Source: Mycobacterium sp. IS-1590 (GTDB lineage Bacteria > Actinomycetota > Actinomycetes > Mycobacteriales > Mycobacteriaceae). From it: DNA of 64,000 bases. Location of the stretch: the NCBI RefSeq assembly GCF_001500025.1, contig NZ_LQIW01000012.1:372001-436000 (forward strand). Reading direction: 5' to 3'. Each line of letters opens with the position of its first letter. Positions within the stretch are counted from its first letter, which is position 1. This document shows, one piece after another, positions 59,153 to 64,000 of this stretch. Position numbers and translations under genes: made by a program. Below the pieces are notes generated by a model. That model did no database searches and was not told the origin of the DNA. It saw only the letters and a program-made list of their open reading frames with translations.

Positions 59153-59180
59153 TGGGCAATGCGGGAGGTAGTCCCCCGCG

Positions 59181-59297
59181 GGGTGCCTGAGCGTCCGGGG
59201 CACCTGAGCGTCCGGGGCACCCGAGCGTCCGGGGCACCCGAGCGTCCGGGCACCTGGGCGTGCGGGGTACCTGAGCCTCCGGGGCACCTGAACGGCG
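59181..59297. repeat. 17-bp tandem repeat, about 6.8 units
   Basis: Units begin at 59181, 59198, 59215, 59232, 59249, 59265 and 59282. The consensus is GGGCACCTGAGCGTCCG; the third and fourth units are identical, the fifth has lost one base, and the outer units carry one to three changes. The sequence is GC-rich and lies just downstream of leuB. Tandem repeats of this type often vary in copy number between strains. Confidence 0.85.
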
Positions 59298-59325
59298 TGA
59301 CCGCCCCGAAATCGCAAACGCCGAC

Positions 59326-60336
59326 CTATAAATAGCCCGCGATCCGGTCGCCGACCGCGGTGGTGGACAACTTTTCGTCACCGCGCGTGGCCAGATGCTG
59401 CTCGACGGCCTTGTCGACGCGGGCGGCGGCATCGACTTCGCCCACATGGGCCAGCAGCAGGGCGACCGACATGATCGCCGCGGTCGGGTCGGCGATCCCC
59501 TGGCCCGCGATGTCGGGCGCACTGCCGTGCACGGGTTCGAACATCGACGGATTGGTGCGCGTCGCGTCGATGTTGCCGCTCGCCGCAAGGCCGATACCCC
59601 CACACACCGCGGCGGCCAGATCGGTGACGATATCGCCGAACAGGTTGTCGGTGACGATCACATCGAACCGGCCCGGGTCCGTGACCAGGTGGATGGTCGC
59701 GGCGTCGACGTGCTGGTAGGCGACCTCGACGTCACCGAACTCGGCGGCGACCTCCTGAACAGTGCGCCACCACAACGCGCCCGCGAAGGTCAGGACGTTG
59801 TTCTTGTGCACCAGCGTCAGATGTTTGCGACGCTGCTGGGCACGGACGAACGCGTCCGTCACCACACGACGCACGCCGAAGGCGGTGTTGACGCTGACCT
59901 CGGTGGCGATCTCATGCGGAGTGCCGACACGGATCGCGCCGCCCGTCCCGGTGTAGGGGCCCTCCGTACCTTCCCGCACGACGACGAAGTCGATGTCGGG
60001 ACTGCCCGCCAGTGGGCTGTTCACGCCGGGGTACAGACGGCCGGGTCGCAGGTTGATGTGGTGGTCGAGCTCGAACCGGATGCGTAGCAGCAGCCCACGT
60101 TCGAGCACGCCGCTGGGCACCGACGGGTCCCCGATCGCGCCCAGCAGGATCGCGTCGTGTCCGCGGAGCTCGTCGAGCACGGAGTCGGGCAGCACCTCTC
60201 CGGTGGCGTGGTAGCGGCGCGCGCCGAGATCGTAAGGCGTCTTGTGCACACCGGGAAGCACAGCGTCGAGAACCTTGACGGCCTCCCCGACGACCTCCGG
60301 GCCGATTCCGTCGCCGGCGATGATCGCCAGCTTCAT
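59326..60336 (-). CDS. leuB: 3-isopropylmalate dehydrogenase
   Basis: Third step of leucine synthesis, NAD-dependent oxidation and decarboxylation of 3-isopropylmalate. The 336-residue protein starts [15 protein letters not shown]. It has [12 protein letters not shown], the Lys of [11 protein letters not shown] and the metal-binding [16 protein letters not shown] use ATG at 60336 as in M. tuberculosis. A GTG at 60348 overlapping the serA stop as GTGA is an alternative that adds four residues. It follows serA on the same strand. Confidence 0.96.
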   Translation of the reverse strand: MKLAIIAGDGIGPEVVGEAVKVLDAVLPGVHKTPYDLGARRYHATGEVLPDSVLDELRGHDAILLGAIGDPSVPSGVLERGLLLRIRFELDHHINLRPGRLYPGVNSPLAGSPDIDFVVVREGTEGPYTGTGGAIRVGTPHEIATEVSVNTAFGVRRVVTDAFVRAQQRRKHLTLVHKNNVLTFAGALWWRTVQEVAAEFGDVEVAYQHVDAATIHLVTDPGRFDVIVTDNLFGDIVTDLAAAVCGGIGLAASGNIDATRTNPSMFEPVHGSAPDIAGQGIADPTAAIMSVALLLAHVGEVDAAARVDKAVEQHLATRGDEKLSTTAVGDRIAGYL

Positions 60337-60344
60337 GGCCGAAG

Positions 60345-61931
60345 TCACGACAGATCAACCACTTCCAGCATCTTCGCGCCGACTTCCTCGGCGATGGAGG
60401 ACCGGACATCCTCGGGCACATCGCGGTCGATGCGCAGCAGGATGGTCGCACCGGGACCTTCGGCGTCCTCGCTCAACTGGGCGGCGTGGATGTTGATGCC
60501 CGCCGAGCCGAGGATGGTGCCGATCTTGCCTAGCGTGCCCGGCTGGTCGACGTAGTTGATGATCAGATAGATGCCCTCGGCGCGCAGGTCGAAGTTGCGC
60601 CCGTTGATCTGGACGATCTTCTCGACCAGGTCAGTGCCGGTCAGCGTGCCCGCGACATTGGCGGTCGATCCGTCGGCGTAGACGGCCCGCACGTCCACCA
60701 CGCTGCGGTGGTTGGGACTCTCGCTCGCGGTGCTGATCTCGGCCTGCACGCCCCGCTCGGCGGCCAGCGCGGGTGCGTTGACGAACGTGACGGGATCTTC
60801 GATGATCGCCGAGAACAGCCCTCGCAACGCCGAAAGCCGAAGCACCTCAACGTCTTCGGCGGCGAGCTCACCCTTGACCTGTACCGCCAGCGACACCGGC
60901 AGCTCGTCGCACAACACTCCGACCAGCAGGCCGAGCTTGCGGACGAGATCCAGCCACGGCGCGACTTCTTCACCGACCACTCCCCCGCCGACGTTGACCG
61001 CGTCGGGAACGAATTCCCCGGCCAGCGCGAGCTTCACACTGGCCGCGACGTCGGTGCCCGCCCGGTCCTGCGCCTCGGCGGTCGACGCGCCGAGATGCGG
61101 GGTCACCACGACCTGCGGCAGTTCGAACAGCGGGCTCTCGGTCGTGGGCTCGGTGGCGAACACATCGATGCCCGCCGCGCGCACATGACCCGAGCGCACC
61201 GCTTCGGCCAGGGCGTCCTCGTCGATGAGGCCGCCGCGGGCGGCGTTGACGATGATCACGCCGGGCTTCGTCTTGGCCAGCGCCTCCTTGCCGATCAGCC
61301 CTGCGGTCTCCGGTGTCTTCGGCAGATGCACCGAGATGAAGTCCGCGCGCTCCAACAGCTCGTCGAGGCTGAGCAACTCGATGCCGAGCTGTGCAGCGCG
61401 GGCCGCCGACACGTAGGGGTCGTAGGCGACGACGTGGGTGCCGAACGCGGCCAGGCGCTGAGCCACCAGCTGACCGATGCGGCCCAATCCGACGACGCCG
61501 ACGGTCTTGCCGTAGATCTCGGTGCCCGAGAACGACGAGCGCTTCCAGGAGTGCGCGCGCAACGACGCATCGGCGGCCGGGATCTCGCGCGCCGCGGACA
61601 GCAGCAGGGCCAGGGCGTGCTCGGCCGCGCTGTGGATGTTGGAGGTCGGCGCGTTGACGACCAGCACACCGCGCGCGGTGGCGGCGTCCACGTCGACGTT
61701 GTCGAGCCCCACTCCGGCGCGCGCGACGATCTTGAGCTTGGGCGCAGCGGCGAGCACCTCGGCGTCGACGGTCGTCGCCGAGCGCACCAGCAACGCGACC
61801 ACGACGGCCACCGCGGCCAGCAGCTTGGGCCGGTCCGGACCGTCGACCCAACGGACCTCCACCTGGTCACCGAGGGCGGCGACTGTCGATTCGGCCAACT
61901 TGTCGGCGATCAATACAACGGGCAGACTCAC
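60345..61931 (-). CDS. serA: D-3-phosphoglycerate dehydrogenase
   Basis: First step of serine synthesis. The 528-residue long-form enzyme has the substrate domain, the NAD-binding domain with [13 protein letters not shown], the catalytic His in VTPHLGAST, an intervening allosteric domain (about 320-450), and a C-terminal ACT domain ([13 protein letters not shown]) that senses serine. The start is GTG at 61931. TAGGCT lies six bases before it on the minus strand, so the message may be leaderless. It precedes leuB and is divergent from the oxidoreductase gene. Confidence 0.96.
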   Translation of the reverse strand: MSLPVVLIADKLAESTVAALGDQVEVRWVDGPDRPKLLAAVAVVVALLVRSATTVDAEVLAAAPKLKIVARAGVGLDNVDVDAATARGVLVVNAPTSNIHSAAEHALALLLSAAREIPAADASLRAHSWKRSSFSGTEIYGKTVGVVGLGRIGQLVAQRLAAFGTHVVAYDPYVSAARAAQLGIELLSLDELLERADFISVHLPKTPETAGLIGKEALAKTKPGVIIVNAARGGLIDEDALAEAVRSGHVRAAGIDVFATEPTTESPLFELPQVVVTPHLGASTAEAQDRAGTDVAASVKLALAGEFVPDAVNVGGGVVGEEVAPWLDLVRKLGLLVGVLCDELPVSLAVQVKGELAAEDVEVLRLSALRGLFSAIIEDPVTFVNAPALAAERGVQAEISTASESPNHRSVVDVRAVYADGSTANVAGTLTGTDLVEKIVQINGRNFDLRAEGIYLIINYVDQPGTLGKIGTILGSAGINIHAAQLSEDAEGPGATILLRIDRDVPEDVRSSIAEEVGAKMLEVVDLS

Positions 61932-61985
61932 GCGGTCAGCCTAATGGGCTTGAATGTTCGGGTGGTCGGTGGGAGAAGCACCAGC

Positions 61986-63416
61986 GTGGACGTCACCGTC
62001 GTCGGCAGCGGACCCAACGGTTTGGCGGCGGCCGTCATCTGCGCCAGGGCCGGGTTGTCGGTGCAGGTGCTCGAGGCGCAGCCGACCCTCGGAGGCGGTG
62101 CTCGCACCCTCGCCGACCCGGAGTTTCCCGGCGTTTCCCACGACATCTGTTCGGCCGTTCACCCGCTCGCACTGGCATCGCCGTTCCTGGCCGAATTCGA
62201 CCTGCCTGCCCGTGGCGTGAGCTTGCGGGTGCCCGAGGTCTCCTACGCCAACCCACTTCCCGGGGCGCCCGCAGCGATCGGCTACCACGACCTCGACCGG
62301 ACGGTCGCGGAGCTCGAGCACGGGCACTCGTGGCGCCGGCTCTTCGGCCCCATGGTCGAACGCGACGGCGCCGTTCTCGACCTGCTGCTCGGTGACAAAC
62401 GATCGGTGCCGAGCAACCCGGTCGCCGCCGTCCAGGTGGCGAGCAGGCTGCTCGAACAGGGCACACCCGCATGGAGTGCGCTCAAGGGCGCCGACGCCCG
62501 CGCATTGTTCAGCGGCGTTGCCGCACATGTGATCTCGCGGATGCCGTCGTTGGTGTCGGCGGGTGGGGGCCTGATGTTGGCCACGCTCGCGCACACCGTC
62601 GGCTGGCCCATCCCCGTCGGGGGAAGTCAGGCCATCGTCGATGCGCTCATCTCGGATCTCCGTGCTCACGGCGGCGCGATCACGGCGGGTCAGGAGGTCA
62701 CCGAACCACCCGAGGGTGTCGCGCTTTACGACACCGCGCCCACCGCGCTGGCGCACATCTACGGGGACAAGCTGCCCCGCCGCTACGCAAGAGCGTTGCA
62801 ACGCTATCGATTCGGCCCCGGCGTGGCCAAGGTCGACTTTGTGCTCTCCGAGGACGTCCCGTTCACCGACGAGCGCTTACGCCGGGCCCCCACGCTGCAC
62901 ATGGGCGGCACCCGCGAACAGATGGCCCACGCCGAACGCGAGATCGTCGCCGGGCGCCACCCCGAGTGGCCGATGGTGCTCGCCGCGCAGCCGCACCTGG
63001 AGGATCCGAGTCGCATCGACGCCGAAGGCCGTCGACCGTTGTGGACCTATGCGCACGTTCCGAACGGGTCGACCGTCGACCAGTCCGAGCGGGTCACCGA
63101 CATCTTCGAGCGCTTCGCGCCCGGCTTCCGCGACACCGTGGTGGCCGTCCGATCCGTTCCCGCCGCGCGCCTGGCAGAACACAACGCCAACCTGGTCGGC
63201 GGCGACATCGGCGTCGGCGGTAACACCCTCATACATGCGCTGACGGGGCCGACTCCTCGACTCAATCCATGGACCACGCCCATCCCCGGGGCGTATCTGT
63301 GCTCGTCGGCCACTCCGCCCGGCGGCGGAGTGCACGGCATGGCCGGTTACTTCGCCGCGCGCACGGTGTTGCGACGCGAATTCGGCATCAAGACGATGCC
63401 CGCGCTGTCTCCCTGA
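61986..63416 (+). CDS. FAD-dependent phytoene-desaturase-like oxidoreductase (Rv2997-like)
   Basis: A 476-residue flavoprotein of the CrtI/NAD(P)/FAD-dependent oxidoreductase class. It has the dinucleotide-binding motif VTVVGSGPNGLAAAV near the N-terminus and the CrtI-type C-terminal block LCSSATPPGGGVHGMAG. The exact substrate is unknown. GTG at 61986 is chosen because GGGAGAAG ends 7 nt upstream; an ATG at 61944 would add 14 residues. It diverges from serA. The following prenyl diphosphate synthase gene makes an isoprenoid connection possible, but the two have separate promoters. Confidence 0.85.
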   Translation: MDVTVVGSGPNGLAAAVICARAGLSVQVLEAQPTLGGGARTLADPEFPGVSHDICSAVHPLALASPFLAEFDLPARGVSLRVPEVSYANPLPGAPAAIGYHDLDRTVAELEHGHSWRRLFGPMVERDGAVLDLLLGDKRSVPSNPVAAVQVASRLLEQGTPAWSALKGADARALFSGVAAHVISRMPSLVSAGGGLMLATLAHTVGWPIPVGGSQAIVDALISDLRAHGGAITAGQEVTEPPEGVALYDTAPTALAHIYGDKLPRRYARALQRYRFGPGVAKVDFVLSEDVPFTDERLRRAPTLHMGGTREQMAHAEREIVAGRHPEWPMVLAAQPHLEDPSRIDAEGRRPLWTYAHVPNGSTVDQSERVTDIFERFAPGFRDTVVAVRSVPAARLAEHNANLVGGDIGVGGNTLIHALTGPTPRLNPWTTPIPGAYLCSSATPPGGGVHGMAGYFAARTVLRREFGIKTMPALSP

Positions 63417-63433
63417 CAAAGACCCGATCCGAT

Positions 63434-63509
63434 CGATGCAAATTCGATGCATAGGTGCGCGCAGAAGGGGTACCCCGGTTGAGTTCGACCGATTCGGGTA
63501 CTTGCATCG
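63434..63509 (+). promoter_or_regulatory. SigF-like promoter with CGATGCA repeats before the prenyl synthase
   Basis: GGTTG (63477-63481) and GGGTAC (63496-63501), with 14 bases between GTTG and GGGTA, match the SigB/SigF class and the hemerythrin promoter layout. CGATGCA occurs twice upstream 11 bp apart (63434-63440, 63445-63451). It occurs once inverted (TGCATCG, 63503-63509) around the predicted start. These may be operator sites for a regulator. Transcription would start near 63508, 24 nt before the TTG start. Confidence 0.5.
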
Positions 63510-63531
63510 CATCGAGTGAAGGGGACGCTGC

Positions 63532-64000
63532 TTGCGCGGTATCAACGGAAACACGCAGACCCCGCTCCTGTCGGTGTCAGAGCTCTCCGCTCCGCCCAGA
63601 GGGCTGATGACCACGGCGTTTCCTCGTTGGCGCGACGCCATACGCCATGAGGTGCTTCGGTCACTCAACGAATTCGTGGCAACGCGCTGCGCCGACGATC
63701 TCAAGTCCGCCGGCGTCGACATCGCCGCCGACGTCCTGCGGGATTTCGTCGACGGCGGCAAGTGCGTCCGCTCGACGTTCGCCTACCTGGGCTGGCTGTC
63801 CAACGCCGACGACGACCCCGGTGCGCTGCGAGCGGCGGCGAGCTTCGAATTACTTCACGCGTTCGCCCTGTTGCAGGACGACGTGATGGACGCCTCCGCG
63901 CTGCGGCGGGGACGACCCTCGGCTCACGTCAGATTCGCGCAATGGCACCGCGAACGGGCGATGTCGGGTTCACCGGAGCGTTTCGGCGAGGCCGCGGCCG
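63532..64000 (+). CDS. Polyprenyl diphosphate synthase, 3' end outside window
   Basis: The first 156 codons of a trans-isoprenyl diphosphate synthase (IdsA/IdsB/CrtE type). The substrate-binding first Asp-rich motif is DDVMD (residues 116-120) in LLQDDVMDAS, followed by RRGRPSAH; GGKCVRS (about 80) is the diphosphate-binding region. TTG at 63532 is chosen, with GAAGGGGA upstream; no ATG gives a full N-terminus. A SigF-like promoter precedes it. In fast-growing mycobacteria SigF controls carotenoid synthesis, so this may be the geranylgeranyl diphosphate synthase opening such a cluster; that needs the sequence to the right. Confidence 0.85.
   Translation, partial: MRGINGNTQTPLLSVSELSAPPRGLMTTAFPRWRDAIRHEVLRSLNEFVATRCADDLKSAGVDIAADVLRDFVDGGKCVRSTFAYLGWLSNADDDPGALRAAASFELLHAFALLQDDVMDASALRRGRPSAHVRFAQWHRERAMSGSPERFGEAAA

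Larger units (their letters stand above)
59004..59325. other. Repeat-rich gap between convergent MFS and leuB genes
   Basis: This 322-base region has no supportable gene. In order it holds a 13-14 bp tandem repeat (59000-59054), a perfect 12-bp hairpin (59126-59152), a 17-bp tandem repeat (59181-59297), and the sequence CTATAAATAG just before the leuB stop (near 59326). Confidence 0.7.

Noticed and set aside
59181..59297. 17-bp repeat array as a CRISPR
   Set aside because: Units are contiguous with no unique spacers, and no cas gene is present.

Overview
The window is high-GC actinobacterial DNA from a mycobacterium, most likely a fast grower of the Mycolicibacterium type. From left to right the genes follow the Mycobacterium tuberculosis order Rv2901c to Rv2997 (ribonuclease HII, rplS, trmD, ffh, glnD, smc, pyc, recG, ppk1, hupB, leuCD, gltX, leuB, serA). 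The large PDIM/phenolic-glycolipid block that pathogenic slow growers carry between sepIVA and coaD is absent; a hemerythrin gene sits there instead. Orthologue names come from recognised protein sequence and order, not from a search.

Layout. 0.4-2.8 kb: rplS-lepB-rnhB-DUF2469 operon (minus). 3.1-4.6 kb: plus-strand lipoprotein LppW and a Tat-exported protein with beta-carbonic-anhydrase zinc motifs. 4.6-6.6 kb: rpsP-khpA-rimM-trmD (minus). 6.9-11 kb: methyltransferase, SnoaL-like protein, two tandem DD-carboxypeptidases, amidohydrolase. 11-17 kb: ffh, glnD, glnB, amt, with a GlnR-type operator before amt. 17.2-26.2 kb: a minus-strand run sepIVA, DUF177, rnc, mutM, osmC-like, acyP, smc, ftsY. 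26.5-34.2 kb: hemerythrin, coaD, rsmD, pyc, VKOR, DsbA-like, lipN. 34.2-35.9 kb: two aldo-keto reductases. 35.9-40.5 kb: secreted HNH nuclease, recG, DAK/FakA-like gene. 40.7-47.5 kb: rpmB, lipoprotein, ung, DUF1330, thiL, a RAM-domain protein, DUF3515, ddl, a Cys/Met PLP enzyme, gpsA. 47.5-52 kb: fbiD, ppk1, mutT1, hupB. 52.2-55 kb: leuDC and a divergent IclR regulator. 55-57.7 kb: tRNA-Glu, tRNA-Gln, gltX and a FAH-family gene. 57.8-64 kb: MFS transporter, leuB, serA, a phytoene-desaturase-like oxidoreductase and the 5' part of a polyprenyl diphosphate synthase.

Functional themes are translation and tRNA maturation, chromosome organisation and secretion (smc, ftsY, ffh, lepB, sepIVA, hupB), nitrogen control (amt-glnB-glnD), repair (rnhB, mutM, ung, mutT1, recG), periplasmic disulfide formation (VKOR plus DsbA-like) and leucine/serine synthesis. 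Many neighbours overlap by 4-8 nt, implying translational coupling.

Non-coding points of most interest: a two-copy element with long perfect terminal inverted repeats whose arms covary; a promoter plus early-leader motif shared by rplS and rpsP with identical internal spacing; two SigF-like promoters; an apparent CTG start for rsmD inside a CTGA overlap; and two short tandem repeats between the MFS gene and leuB. I found no insertion sequence, phage gene, CRISPR array, riboswitch of a known class, or rRNA.
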